Origin: Symbiodinium natans
Taxonomy: Eukaryota; Sar; Dinophyceae; Suessiales; Symbiodiniaceae
Length of the DNA stretch: 64,000 bases
Assembly: GCA_905221605.1 (NCBI GenBank)
Contig: CAJNDS010002098.1
Span: forward strand, 361,374 to 425,373
Reading direction: 5' to 3'
Shown here: in pieces, positions 31,815 to 43,600 of the stretch
Position numbering within the stretch: the first letter of the stretch is position 1
How the letters are laid out: the number at the start of each line of letters is the position of its first letter
The notes under the pieces: model-generated
The model's input: the letters and a program-made list of their open reading frames with translations, nothing else
Told to the model about the DNA's origin: nothing
Database searches by the model: none
Program-made: the position numbers and the translations under genes

Positions 31815-31925
31815 GTAGTATAGGGGATTGAAGAATCAGAATAGGGTTTTGGGGGTTGCTTTAGTATGATTACAAAGGGGTCATAAGGGAATCTGATTAG
31901 TAATTGTTCCGACCCCCTATAGTAA
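31815..31925. repeat. Short dispersed repeat, TATAGGGG...ACCCCTATA family
   Basis: Aligns by eye with 59195-59282: both carry GAATNAGAATAGGGTTTT, then GGGGGTT, then ATTAGNAATT and CCGACCCC(C)TATA. The present copy has an extra 16 bp. A 3' fragment occurs near 34377-34425. Confidence 0.65.
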
Positions 31926-32582
31926 TTCAGGGCAGCTCCTTCATGAATGTGCTCGTTGCGTTCCAAGTTTGGGGTTGACACGGGGATTACAAGCCAGACT
32001 CAAAACCCATCCTGCAGTCTGGGCCTCAGTGTTTGGGTTCATTCAGATCGGATTTGTGCTGAAGGCAGGCTGTGCCATGAAGAGGAGATTCCAGAACAGG
32101 TGCCCGAAGAGCCGGAACCCTGATCTTGAAGTGAAGGCTCTTCTCCGGGCTCCGGGACTGCTTTGGGCCTGATGATGTTGATGGCTTAAGGGTTCAGGCT
32201 TTCAGGGGGGCTGAGAACTCAGCGAGACTTTGCCTTTGCCATCCACACCAAGCCCCCAAAGAGAGACCAAACACCAAAAGCGTCCCTCCAGGGCTTTGGG
32301 TTCTTAGGCTTTACAGCGTGACAGGGTTTCACCGGGAGCTGAGCAAGCTAGGATGGGGTGAGGTGATGACCTCGAGACACACTTACTCTGAAGATTGTCT
32401 CCAACCTGGTGAAATGTCTGAGCTTTTGCTGCTTTGCTGTCGGGCGACTTCGGCAACGCACCCCTGTGTACCTGTTCAGAGCATGGCACAAGAAGCCCCG
32501 AAGCTAACACGAATAAAACAGGGCATCGGGAAGTGTCTCGTGGCTTCTCATGGTTGCAAGCTGAGACCTTGATGATGCTCTA

Positions 32583-32712
32583 CAAATTGCTTAAGACCTC
32601 CCCCCCCAATTTGTTTTATTTTAGACTTCCTTATAAGGGTAGTATAGGGATTATTTTGTTATTTCTTCCTTGTAAGGGTAATATAGGGATTATTTTGTTT
32701 ATTTCTTCGGGC
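32583..32712. repeat. Short dispersed repeat with internal duplication
   Basis: Begins AATTGCTTAAGACC like the element at 61775-61850. A unit of about 43 bp containing AAGGGTANTATAGGGATTATTTTGTT is present twice in tandem. Confidence 0.6.
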
Positions 32713-33084
32713 TTCTTACACTACTTGACAGCAGTGTCAGCGCTGCAGCTGATGCACTTGGCAATGGCAGACCCCAAACCCTAAACCCTAAACCTTAGAC
32801 CCCTTACTTGTTTCGCGCGTTTGGCGAAGCATTGGCACTGGGAGGGGCAGCTAGTAAGTGGCAGAGGAACAAGACATCGGAAAGCCTGGATCAGGCAACA
32901 AAGGAACATGACCACCACCCCAATAATGTGGGGCATTCACTGGAAAGCAAACTAACGCCAAAAAGGCATCAAGCAGAAGAATGGAAGGAGACGAGCTTTC
33001 AAGAATGCCAGCAGAGTAGGCAAGGACTGAAGTTCCCAGCGTGAACAGCATACAGCCTTTATAAAGTCCTAGAGTGCACCACAC

Positions 33085-33171
33085 GGCTTGGAGGACTGAC
33101 TCGAAGACTGGTGGAAAGCTCTCTTCACTGGGCGGCGGCCTCTCATCCCAGGCCACCTCATTGCGCATGTA
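33085..33171 (-). CDS. Host-gene exon, 29 codons
   Basis: Exactly 29 codons on minus between a TGCCCAG acceptor and a GT donor: YMRNEVAWDERPPPSEES then FPPVFESVLQA. Phase 0 at both ends and convincing composition. Unknown protein. Confidence 0.65.
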
Positions 33172-34124
33172 CTGGGCATCACCTTGTCAAGGTTCTGAGC
33201 TTTAGACGACCTGTGAAAAGATGAAGGTCTGAAATTCCCGAACCAATAACACCTCTTCAAGGTATAGATATTAAACTAGGGGGCCTGCCACTCCCATCCA
33301 ACACCAACCCCTGAATCTTACGAGTGTTTGCCCTCAACTCCACGCTTTTGAGAGACGAGGGAATGACCGGAGGGTAAGAGAAGAACTGCACAGTTGTTGC
33401 AAAACAACATGCATGACGTGCCCCCCTTAGTCGTGCTTCTTGTGCCGTGCTTTATGCAAGGGGGCGCCTCTTACTCCCGGCTGTCAGCTGGGGGGCCTGC
33501 TTTTTTTCTCGCTACAGAAAGAGGTGTCTCGCGGCCCGGGTTCTACTCCTCGCTCTTCAGTTCAGAGATCCAGTACAGCTTCCATGGAGGTTCGTGGCTT
33601 TTTTACGATTCCTCAGACTTTCTTTGAGGTCAACCTGACCCTGTTGAATAAGCAGTTGAAGTGCAGGCGCCAGACATGCCTAACCTCAGAGAGGCACGGG
33701 GGAGGGTCAGGGAGTTTGCGGGCCACGCTGCACTACCAAAAGCTAGCAACCCTCACTTAGAGACACGTCGAACCGCTGAGGCACCGGCAAATGCAAATGT
33801 GAACTTCCTTGGCCACGAGATCCGCCCTGAGTGGGTGGGCCCCGAAGCCGGAACCCTGCTCACCCGAAACGCCCGGAACGCACGAAGCAACTCAAGAGTT
33901 TCCCCTGGGAATGCCCAGGGGTGCCCTTTTTGGGTCTGAATGGGCCTGATAAGAGCACCCAAACCCTCTAAAAAAAGGGGAACAAGGGCTTACTCTGGGT
34001 CCTACGATTAGGTGACCCAGAGAAGGTTGCCGCCGGACCTTCTGTGTATCACCTCAAGGTATCTTGGAGTCCCTCTGGCTGCTCCAAACAGAAAGAAGCC
34101 TCGACGGTCGAACTACGAAGGTAG

Positions 34125-34370
34125 TTACTCTAAACCCTAAAAAAACCCTTAAACCCCAAAACCCCTAAAACCCCTAAAACCCCTAAAACCCCTAAAACCC
34201 TAAAATCTTCAAGCTCTCGGGAAGCCGGATTCGGCGCTCTGGGCCACCCTGCGGCCCGAGCTCGAAAAGATCTCCTGGTCCACAGGGTCTAAGCTGGACA
34301 TGTTGTTCACCCTAAACCCCAAACCCCAAAACCCCAAACCCTAAACCCCAAACCCTAAACCCGAAACAGC
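34125..34370. repeat. Telomere-like blocks flanking an exon-like island
   Basis: ACCCCTAAA-type units at 34125-34205 and CCCTAAA/CCCCAAA units at 34308-34370. Confidence 0.85.
34206..34310. CDS. Exon-like island, strand undecided
   Basis: Plus encodes KPDSALWATLRPELEKIS then WSTGSKLDMLFT after a TTCAAG. Minus encodes VNNMSSLDPVDQEIFSSS then GRRVAQSAESGFPRA after a TTTAG acceptor. Both are GC3-rich and convincing. Neighbouring exons favour minus. Confidence 0.45.
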
Positions 34371-34710
34371 AGTCATAAAGGGACCGGGAATATTGTTAGT
34401 AGTTATTCCGACCCCTATGTTATGCTGCTGTGCTTTGCGCGCTTTCCATGCTTCAGCATGTTTTGACTCCGAGTGTTCACTGCTTGTCTCTCACGTGCCG
34501 GTAGTGAAGATCTCCCGGTCTCCAGGACCACGACAATGCAACCACGATAGGGTTCCCGCACGGGCTGCAAGGTACCAGCCTTCGTTGACTTCGTTCTTAT
34601 CTCGTTTTTGCTCTCGCTCATACTGAAACTTTGGGCCCTGCAGCCTGCAAGCCAAGGTGTTGCAGATGCCAGGACCCTCTCAGACTCAGAACGCCCCAAA
34701 AGACCCTCTA

Positions 34711-34806
34711 GACAGGGTTTCCGGAATTAGGGATACCTTCTTTGGGTCCTGCTGAGGGGAATCCTACTATTTGGGAATCTGTATTTGGAGGTCCCTATTT
34801 TCGCCA
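34711..34806. repeat. Short dispersed repeat, GGGTTTCCGAATTAGGG family
   Basis: Second clear copy: AGGGTTTCCGGAATTAGGG...GGAATCCTACTATTTGGG. Confidence 0.6.
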
Positions 34807-34840
34807 GTGTCAAGTGTTTATCCAGCACGCGACTCCTTAC

Positions 34841-34873
34841 CTGTCCAGCATCCTAGGGGAACTGAAGGTGAAC
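34841..34873 (-). CDS. Possible small exon
   Basis: 33 bases on minus between ATTTCACAG and a GTAAGG donor, encoding FTFSSPRMLD. Good borders, short. Confidence 0.4.
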
Positions 34874-35760
34874 CTGTGAAATGATATCGGGATTCTAATA
34901 CCCCAAACAAGGTCAAAGGTTACCTACTCTACTACTAAGAGTCACCCAGAGAGGCCCAGGTCCTTGTTGCAGGAGGAAGTTGGGCGACCGCAGACCTGGG
35001 TGAGCTTGGGGGGGAGTTTCATTCTTCCAAAATAGGGCCTGTATATGGTCAAAATGATGGTTCCCTTTTTGGGGTACGGGGTCGCCTGATAAGGACCCGT
35101 GAAGTGAGATGCAGGATTGGGGTTCTTAGGCTTTGAGGCCAGGTCACTTCATGTGGCTTCGAGGGAGGAGCTGCAGTTTGAGCGCGGAGCTCGGATTCTC
35201 ACATGTTTCCAAGCCCAGAATTCAGTCCTGGGCTCGAGTTCGCTGCAAGTTATGCCTTGCCTACCTTATGACATTGTGCGGCCCTTGCTGCTAGGCTCAA
35301 GTATGATATAGCTGTGTTGGGTGGGTCCCTTGGCTGGAATCAAACTTGCTGAGACAGAGCTGCTTCTAGCACTCCAAGTGAGCATCGTTTAGGGTTTAGG
35401 GCTTAGGGATGTTGACGGACAGGATGAAAATTGCATGAGTCGCGAGTATGCGTGGACAAGATGACAGGTAAGGAAGGTCGCGACTTTCCATGCAAAGTCT
35501 CGCCCTGAACCTGCGACGACTTGTCGATGACTTCTGAGACTGCGATTGGGGCTTCTGATGTCCCACCACATCTGGGGCATTCTGAACAGCTGGACACCCC
35601 GAAAAAAGCTCAAAATCCCCAAGCGCATGCCCTAAACCAGAAGCCTGAGGCGCTCCCCAGTACCTTGGCCCCTGACGCATGGGGAAACCCCCCACGGTCG
35701 ATGGGAGCGTGACGCCAAAACCCATGCGACACCTGGACACCATGTGTAGGGGATCCAAAG

Positions 35761-35878
35761 TGTGGGCCCTTGATTTGGGTCCCTCGTTATATAACCCTTA
35801 TATACACTATGTACAATAAGGGCACATACTTCGGATCCCTCTCAACAAGGGCAAGGGACCACCCTAAGGGCCCATGGT
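35761..35878. repeat. Possible TIR element
   Basis: Ends are imperfect inverted repeats (GGGCCCTTGATTTGGGTCCCT against GGGCCCTTAGGGTGGTCCCT) around an AT-rich centre with ATATAACCCTTATATACA. No target duplication found. Confidence 0.5.
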
Positions 35879-36334
35879 TCAAACCATAGAATGTGGGGGT
35901 TGAGATCTTGGGGCTTTCTTGGGGCTTCGTTGGGAAGGCAGGAGTGCTGTCGCGCCTGAGGGTTCAGGGCTACCGTACTCACCACCGCAAATCAACATCC
36001 GCACACTATACGGATGAAGCCGGTCGAAGCCTACATGAGGAAAAAACCAACCTGTGCATGCTGAGCATCTAACCCTCTGGGAAGTTATGGACCAGGCAGG
36101 GCCGTGTAAGCTTCGACGGACATGCCATGCATTTGACCCAAGCAGCAAGTGCATGTGAGGGCGATGTGTGAAGATTACCGCCGACAAGTAAAGAAATGCC
36201 AGGTGCCGGTTTGATTTCCTCAAGGCTCGACTAATTCTCAGCCCTTGCAAAACCCTGAGCCCCTGAAACCCGACTCATTCCGAATCCTCCCGAAAGCCCG
36301 GGACCGCATTTGCCAACAAACGTGGAGCTCAGAC

Positions 36335-36557
36335 CTGTTTTTGTCTGTCAATTTCCGAGGCTTGCCGGCTTAGTTGCAGTCGGAAATCCAGTGTAATCTT
36401 CCAGCCCTCGAGGCTCAGGAGCCTGAAGGCAGCCCTACGCCGACAATCTGGCCTGGGGTCCTCCAGCAGGTACGAACTGAAGCCACCAGGGGCCTCAAAT
36501 AGCTCGGTGGATGGGTTTGGTGGCTCTTCAGTGATGTTTGGCGAGATAGGTCGCATT
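36335..36557 (-). CDS. Host-gene exon, 74 codons
   Basis: Minus exon between a CACGACAG acceptor and a CAG-GTCTGA donor; one base plus 74 codons. It reads MRPISPNITEEPPNPSTE, LFEAPGGFSSYLLEDPRP, DCRRRAAFRLLSLEGWKI and TLDFRLQLSRQASEIDRQ. It is the longest good host exon in the window. It lies 200 bp from the retrotransposon insertion and on the same strand. No family recognised. Confidence 0.65.
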
Positions 36558-36769
36558 CTGTCGTGCACGTGGAAAATTTTGGAAAGCTCAGGGCTTCAGG
36601 AGCCGAAGTGCTAGAAGTGCCTGAGAACCCACGAGCGAGGTTTAGGGACCAGGAGTTCGGGCGGGGTGTTGGGCCCTAGGCCTCACGGCTTTCAGGGTGA
36701 ACCGGATCTTGGAATGGAAGAGTCCCATAGGGCTTCAAGGAAGTTCAGCGCTTTCGGCGTTGACGAGGG

Positions 36770-36774
36770 GGCCC
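36770..36774. repeat. Target-site duplication GGCCC (left copy)
   Basis: GGCCC directly outside the left LTR, matched at 56063-56067 outside the right LTR. Five bases is the usual size for Ty1/copia integrases. Confidence 0.9.
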
Positions 36775-37072
36775 TGCGTGAGGTCGGGTAGTTGCTTGCA
36801 CTACGCTTTGGCTCCTCACCAGCCAAATGGTCTCGCACTTGTTTTCTGCACTGATGTTCGCCTTCAGTCTCCGTCTCGTGCACCCGGGCGGTTTTCAGTT
36901 ACGCTATTGCGCTTACTTCCAACCTATGGGTGACCTTCACTCTAGGGGTTACTTGAATCTTGAGCCAAATGTGGTGAACAGGCCACGGCGTTCTAAGGTG
37001 GTTTCCCCGATGTGCGGCGGAGCCGACACAAAGGGGTTCCCAAAATGTGCTGTGGTTCGGGGATCATTCACA
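36775..37072 (-). repeat. 3' LTR of the retrotransposon
   Basis: 298 bp, identical base for base to 55765-56062. On minus it starts TGTGAATGATCC and ends CTCACGCA. It contains one GGCGGAGCC mini-hairpin (37016-37024) and a spliced-leader-like word (36959-36974). Confidence 0.95.
36959..36974 (-). promoter_or_regulatory. Spliced-leader-like word inside the LTR
   Basis: Minus strand reads CCACATTTGGCTCAAG. The dinoflagellate spliced leader ends CCATTTTGGCTCAAG, so the last 11 bases (TTTGGCTCAAG) match. The same word is in the other LTR at 55949-55964. It could be a relic of a trans-spliced RNA or chance. Confidence 0.35.
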
Positions 37073-37078
37073 CCCCCC
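37073..37078 (-). promoter_or_regulatory. Polypurine tract
   Basis: On minus, GTGGGGGG abuts the 3' LTR, the position where plus-strand DNA synthesis is primed. It is short but correctly placed. Confidence 0.65.
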
Positions 37079-37267
37079 ACGGCTGGGATTTGCAAAAATG
37101 CTAGACGAACTTGCGTCACGAACATACAATGGTCCCAGTTAAAAGCGACTTAAAGTCTGGCCGTTCTCCACTGTTTTGCTCTCTTTGCCCGAATTGATAG
37201 ATGTGAGACAGACTTTCAGCTACTGAAGCGTTCAATCCCATCCTTTATCTGTACAAAGACTTGCTGC

Positions 37268-37573
37268 TCACGGTTGCGGAATCATGGGCGCGAAAGGCCC
37301 TGAAAACATGTCAGCAAATTGCTGATCCATCACATTGCGTCTCCAGAATGCATGACTGAGAAGCAGTAGCATCGGCCAAGTTAGCAGAGCATAACCCATA
37401 CCCACTCGGCTACCACACGAGCTGCGAAGAATCGCACATTTCCCTCCAGCGAGCGCATTGGCACATTGCCCCGCTGCTGCTATGCAGTGGCCAAAAAGAG
37501 AAATAGCATCAGTGGATATAATGACGTACTCCATCGTATCATCTGTTGCATCCATAGGGAAAAGAGGAATCAA
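37268..37573 (-). CDS. Small open frame between cargo ORF and 3' LTR
   Basis: A 101-codon minus frame with a hydrophobic stretch (YALLTWPMLLLLSHAFW) that could be one membrane helix. It sits in the element's otherwise untranslated 3' region (37073-37664). It may be a small accessory protein or chance. Confidence 0.25.
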   Translation of the reverse strand: MIPLFPMDATDDTMEYVIISTDAISLFGHCIAAAGQCANALAGGKCAILRSSCGSRVGMGYALLTWPMLLLLSHAFWRRNVMDQQFADMFSGPFAPMIPQP

Positions 37574-37664
37574 AACTGAGAACGCAAAGTGCTAAGCCAC
37601 AACCATATTTCTGGAATACCATGGATTCCAGGGGATGACATACCGGAGGATCCGAGTACATCAT

Positions 37665-40600
37665 TCACCCTTTCTTTCCCGATCCCTTTCTCGAATGACC
37701 GCGAGGATCTTTGGGAGCAGCTTGAGGTGTCCCAGGATGAGAAGTCTTGGGCTTCGGCTGACTCATGCGGGCCTTCGCACGTGCCGGCATGTCCGTCTCG
37801 TCTGCTTCAGGATGACGAGATCCTCCCGACGAAGTAACCGAAGGTGCGGATGCTGAAGGGTCATAGGCAAGGTACAAAGCCGACGCCTTTGGATTCTCCA
37901 AATACTGTGTGGGCTTCAACTTCAGGATGCTCATGTCCTTCTTTTGATCACTCAACCATCTGTCCAGCTTCTTGCTGTACTGGTTGGGTAAAGCGCACCC
38001 CGAATCCCTCATCACCAGAAGGTTGTTAACGCTCACCTTCTGCGAGTCCATCAAACTGAGCAGCTGGATCGGGTTGATGTATTTGAATGCCGCGTGGTAC
38101 GGGATCTCAGCGTTGGGTTTCGTGTAGGAATAAAGCCTCACGTTCAGCACCTGATAGATGATTTTGGCCATGAACATGTGGACCCTTTGCCCGGCTTCAG
38201 CAAATGCTTTCGGGTCCTCGGCCTCATCCGGAATCATGGGGAGGTTGAAGCTCTCCTTGTTGTATCCCAGCTGGATCGCCCCACGCATGACGTAGAAGAC
38301 GAACTTGTTGGCGTAATAACGCTCAATCATGAACTGCTGGTTCTCCACAGAGCTGGCATACTGCCTTACCTCGTCTTCCATGAGGTCTCTCGGCAACGCC
38401 GTGTCCTCATCGATGGGGACAACTGGCCATGTCCCAGATGCGTCGTGTCTCATGCCTGAGGCGAACTGGTCCTTCATCTTTTTGTATGGAGTCATGATGA
38501 TTTTCTCGAACAGATTCCATTTATGGACCAACACGTACGCAAAGAAGGCGTCGAGGTGACAGTACAACCTGAAGTTGTGGTCCACGCACGCTGCATAGTC
38601 CGTGTCGATGTTGACGTTGCACTCCAGCGCAAGGCGAGCTTTCCTCTCGTTTCGATCGTCCAATGAATCGCCTTCCCTGTCTCCCACCAGCACGAACGCT
38701 CGCTGATTCTGCGCATCCATCTCCACCTCTTCTTGGTTGGGAGCCTCCATCTCCACATCGCGGTACATGTCGCGAATCTCGTCGGGGATCTCCTCGGCCT
38801 CAGGCTCCGCCACGCTTTCCCGAGGACTGTTTGCCTCCACATCCCCTGCCGGATTCTGCACCCCGCGGAGCGGAAGCGCATCCTCCTGAACAGGTTCTGA
38901 TGGTGGCTCATCTTCCACTTCAATCTCCACAACCTCGTTGTTGACGACGGCGGCGGCCTGGTTGAGTGCCTGGCGGACCACTTCCGGATCAATCCTTTCG
39001 GGTTCCGGATTGGCACGCACATGCTGGATCCTCCCCATGGACAGGAAAACTCTCCCACACGTGAGGCAAATTGCGAAGCTCGCAGGGGTATGCCTGCCGC
39101 AGCAGGGGCAAACCCTCAAAATCAGCGGATCGCTTGTGGTGGTGTGAGTCGTCACACGCCGGAATGTCCTTGAGAGAAACTGGAAAGCACGCTTGATGAT
39201 GTTTCCAGGAACGGTGTCGCCCGCCTGCTCAATTGCTTGCAAGATCTCGCGCCTCTCGCCTTCATGCGGGCCAGCGTCGGTGCCTTCCATGGTGCTGACG
39301 AGGTCTTCCACCGAAGGTTTTGGTGGTTCACGATCTGGATTGATGCGTGCGTCCCCGTACCCTTCGACCATCTCCTTGGACAGCTCTTTGGAGTACACCT
39401 TGAAGACTTCGCTAAACTCGAAGTACCTTCCTTGGCTTGGCATGCAGATCCAAACGTGCTTGACGGCCTCGAATGGAATTTGCCGCTGGACGAGAAACAT
39501 TCCATTGATCGTGATCACTGCGTTGTAGCGCATGAGCTCATAGGCTGGAACGCACAGCACTGCAATTGGTGACCTTGGCCTTCCGGGAATCCTTGTTCTC
39601 ACCGTCTGATTTCTCGGATCCCATGGCGGGAACGTCCCGAAATGGCTGTGGACTCGACCGCCTGACGCCCCTCCACCTGGAAGAAGTCCTTGCGCCACGA
39701 TGTTGGCGAGAAGCTCTGGGGCCGTGGTGTGATACCCCCCACCAATCTGGTTGACCAAGCTCGTGGTCAAGTGACATGCGACCCTGTCGTCATTCACCCG
39801 CACCAGTGAATTGGAGTTGCTGGAGTGTCCACTTGTGGCCCTGATCGCCCACGGCTGCACCCAATTGTCGCACCGGCGAAGGGTACCGGACGTGATGTCA
39901 TGCGTCAACCTGTGCCCTCCGAGTTCTTCAAGTTGGGCACGCTGGGTTGCGCCGACGCCCGGAGTGCCGTCCCACGGCGTATCAGACGCTCTTTGTCCAG
40001 GTTTGGGTGCCACGATCTTGATGCCCAGGAATTGGAGTCTAATTCTTCCATTGGTGCGGTACTCGTAGTACGCGTAGTCGATCAGCATTTGAATTCTTCT
40101 CTGATACTCCGAGTTGTCGTCTCGAGCTGAACTCCTTGCGTAATACCTCCCGCTTTGCCAGAAGTTCTCCAAGTGGATGAAGTCTTTGAGCATCACCCAT
40201 CCTCCGGTGTCGCACGGGATTGTCGGGAGCTGATTGTGCATGTAATTCGTTTCTCTGTTTGCTAGGCGGCGCCTAAGCAAACGTTGCACATCATAGCCCA
40301 GGGATTTGATCCTGCGATGATAATCCCGATTGCGATGGTTGTCATTGGAGGAAGTCGCGGGAACCAGGGCTGAGAAATGCCTGTGAGCGAATCTTGCACC
40401 CTTGATCGGTAGGAGACGGAGGTCCCCTCCGATGACCAGCTTGCCGATGTTCACGTACCCCACGTTCGAGGAGGGATACTCATCGATGTCGCTTCGGAGA
40501 GGGTGTGTTGCAACGTCCCCTCCAACCTCCTGCTCAATCAATCGGCGCGTTGCATCCTGCGATTGTAATCCGATCTCGTAGATGCTCTGCCCGCCGACCC

Positions 40601-43600
40601 ACGATACGTCCTCGATGGACTTGATGATGTCAAGGCAAGACTTCGGCTCGTGGTAGCGAATCTCGACGAATGAACGAGCATTGCCGGCGTTGTTCGCAAT
40701 CCACCGCCTAGGAGCTGGCGCAGCTTTGGGCTCTGGAAGATCAGGTCTCGGTTGGGGCCTGCGCTTGGGTCGAAGCATTCTTGTCGCAGCCTCTTCTGGT
40801 TCTTCATCGACTTCGATCACGACCACTGTAGGATCCTCAACTGAGATTGATGCTTGACGCCGTCTTGGCAGCGGGCCTCTGGAATCCTCCGAAGACGCTG
40901 CAGCTCCAGGCTCAACGCTTTCCCCATCCCCACCCGGAGTATCCGAAGCGGTTCCTGGTACTTGCGGAGCGCGAGCGGCATCTCGCAAATTCTTCTCTGC
41001 CCATCTCTGGAAGATCTCTGTTGGTGGCGTACTGCTTGACTTGTGCATCTTAGCCAGGCTTTTCCCAATGATGCTGAATGCTTCGTTCACCACCAGAGCG
41101 TTGTACCCCCCATTTGCTTCGCAATTTCGGGTGTTGTGGCCATAGTTGCCGCAAGCAAGGCACATGCTGGGTGGTTGCATACCAGCGGTTATGCGTAGGG
41201 CATTGAGTGCTCGGACGTAACCTTCACAAGGACGCGATATCTCACCCAGCTCGGTCTCGTTCGGTTCTTGCATGGTGGGGATAGAGCTTGCCTCGGGCAC
41301 GCCCATATCATCATCTTCCTGCCCCTCAGGTTCCACGCCGGAGGATCCGAGCGCTTCCCCTTCATGGGTTTGATCTTCACCTTCTGGTTCTCCACCACGA
41401 GGTTCTGCACTGGGGACGGGTGCTGCGGAGAACTCTTCAGGCCGTTGATCTTCCGGAGAAAGGGTTCCGAGGACTGGCTCCTCAATTGGCAGGACTCGAT
41501 CAACAAGGACCGCATGCCATTCTCCTTGGAGTAAAGTGTTCTCGTACTCCATGATCTGCTGAATCGTCTCTGCATCATTTGCCCGGGGAGGACGACGTTT
41601 TCGATTCTCCACGGCAGTAATTCGCACCGCCTCCGCTGCAGCAAACCGATAGAAAGACCGTTCGATTCCTCGAAGACAAGCGAGATGATCTTCGTACGAT
41701 CCCCAGGCTTCGAATGCCGAAGGATACCTGCATGCGATTGTCAGGATGCCGAGCGCAACCTCCAGGGTGTCTCCCATGAGCTCGGCGGCCGGGTCGGCAT
41801 TGCCATTGTACATGCCTTTGACCTCGTCCTGATCGAAGATGCTATGGAGGAAGCCTGCATAGGCTGCGTTGCCTGCATCGTACAAGGGCAAGAGGCAGGC
41901 CATGCCGTCCACCGTGTACCCGAAGTCCCACGACAACCGTCTCCCCTTCGCCCATCTGGTGTATTCGCTGGCTTGTTTGGTGTTCAAGCGCAACCCAGCC
42001 GAGGACGAGACGATTTTGCCATAGTTGGTGTACGCGACCTTCGAGCATGCAAAGATGTACGATTTGAGATCCTCTTTGGGAATCACTGGGGATCCATCCT
42101 GGTACACAAAGTCATGTTTCTGAGCAAATATGGCGCACCCTGCAGCATGGCGTTCTGACTTCCGAACCTCCTCCCATTTGTTGACGCCATAGTCCTTGTC
42201 CCACATTGCTTTGAGCGAACAGAAGGGACAATACGCTGGAGATTGGATTGGTCCGAACTCGCCTTGGAAGGAGTTCTTCAGCTTGTTGAACTCGTCGACG
42301 CATGCCTGACACACATGGAATTGGCCACTCGGGGCAGTGGGATGCTTGCTGATGAGGCCCTCGATGTCAATCCAGTAGGTTTCACCGTCGTAGAACGGTT
42401 CTGGGCTGACCATGGCGATGTCCGCATCCACCCAAGTCATGTCCACGCCTCCGCGGATGCCCTCAAGCTCCGATGCCCTCTCCACGACTCGTTGATGTCG
42501 TTCTTGCGTGTCATCATTGGCCGATGCGGTCCGAACGTCGTCGCTGCTCGACGGTGCAAAGACCGCCTTCGCATCCGCAGTCTCCATGTTCACGGAATCC
42601 AAATGAGGTTCGCAATCGCCCATGCTCTCTGGGGGTGCCATGCAAAGCGTGATGATCTTTTCTTGCAGCAAATGTTTGTCGAATGCCGCCACCGCCAAAT
42701 GCATCTCCTCCGGATTGATCCGGAAATTGTCGCTGCCCTTGTGGAGAGTCACAGCAATTCGAGCCCACAGCAGTGATGACGTGAAAACAATACATCCCCT
42801 TGCTCGGAGCTCCACTGCGATCCAATCGATGGCGGCCCATGGCATCGCTGCACCAACGTCCTTCCCGATGAAACGGGGATCGTCGTTGAGGGTCACAATC
42901 ACGGCACGTTGCAGAAGGTCTGACAAGTCCATGATTGGATCGACGAACCACTTTCGCATGTTCTCGGGAGTCGCATTGCCATGCTCCCAAACCAGGAGAT
43001 CGTTGATGGCTCTGAACGACAAGTAGACGTGCGCGGTGACGTCGATGCTCTGCCCGGGACCTCTCCATTCTCGGACTGCATCTCTGGCTTTGGTGGCAAC
43101 GACTTGGAATCCTTCAGGTAGGAGTGGATCGAGGCTTTCATCAACGGTCTGGCAGTACGAATGGGCATCATACCATCCCTTTTCTTGGAGCTTGCTGGCC
43201 ATCGTGTAGGTCAAGCGGTTCTTGGTTTTCGTCCACACCTCGAAGTCAGCCAGGATGATTGTTTTGCTGGATCGCACCGCTGTGACATCGGGGGTACTTG
43301 CCTGACGAATGGAAGCGCTGAACTTTCTCAGTCCAGCCGTCAACAAGGCTCTCTGCTCCGGGCTGCTGTTGAAGTGGAAAATTCCCAGCTCTCCCGTAGC
43401 CGTGGATTGCATGACCGCCGCAAACATTGTGCCAGGAGTTGGTAGCTGACGGATTGTGCACAAGAAAGCCTTCTCGTACAGCACCTTGTAAAGTCGTAGC
43501 CACTCCACATCCCCTTTCTTCATGAATGTTGCCATGCGAAACGCACCTGCGCGATTCGACTGGCTCATCCCGTAGAGCTTGGCAAGGTGTGTGGTGACGC

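Larger units (their letters stand above)
29640..33084. other. Few features, old repeats
   Basis: Holds diverged short repeats (31458-31565, 31815-31925, 32583-32712) and scattered open stretches without clear borders. A GTAAGC donor on minus at about 31785-31790 suggests a small exon (KREIPR) there. Confidence 0.35.
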
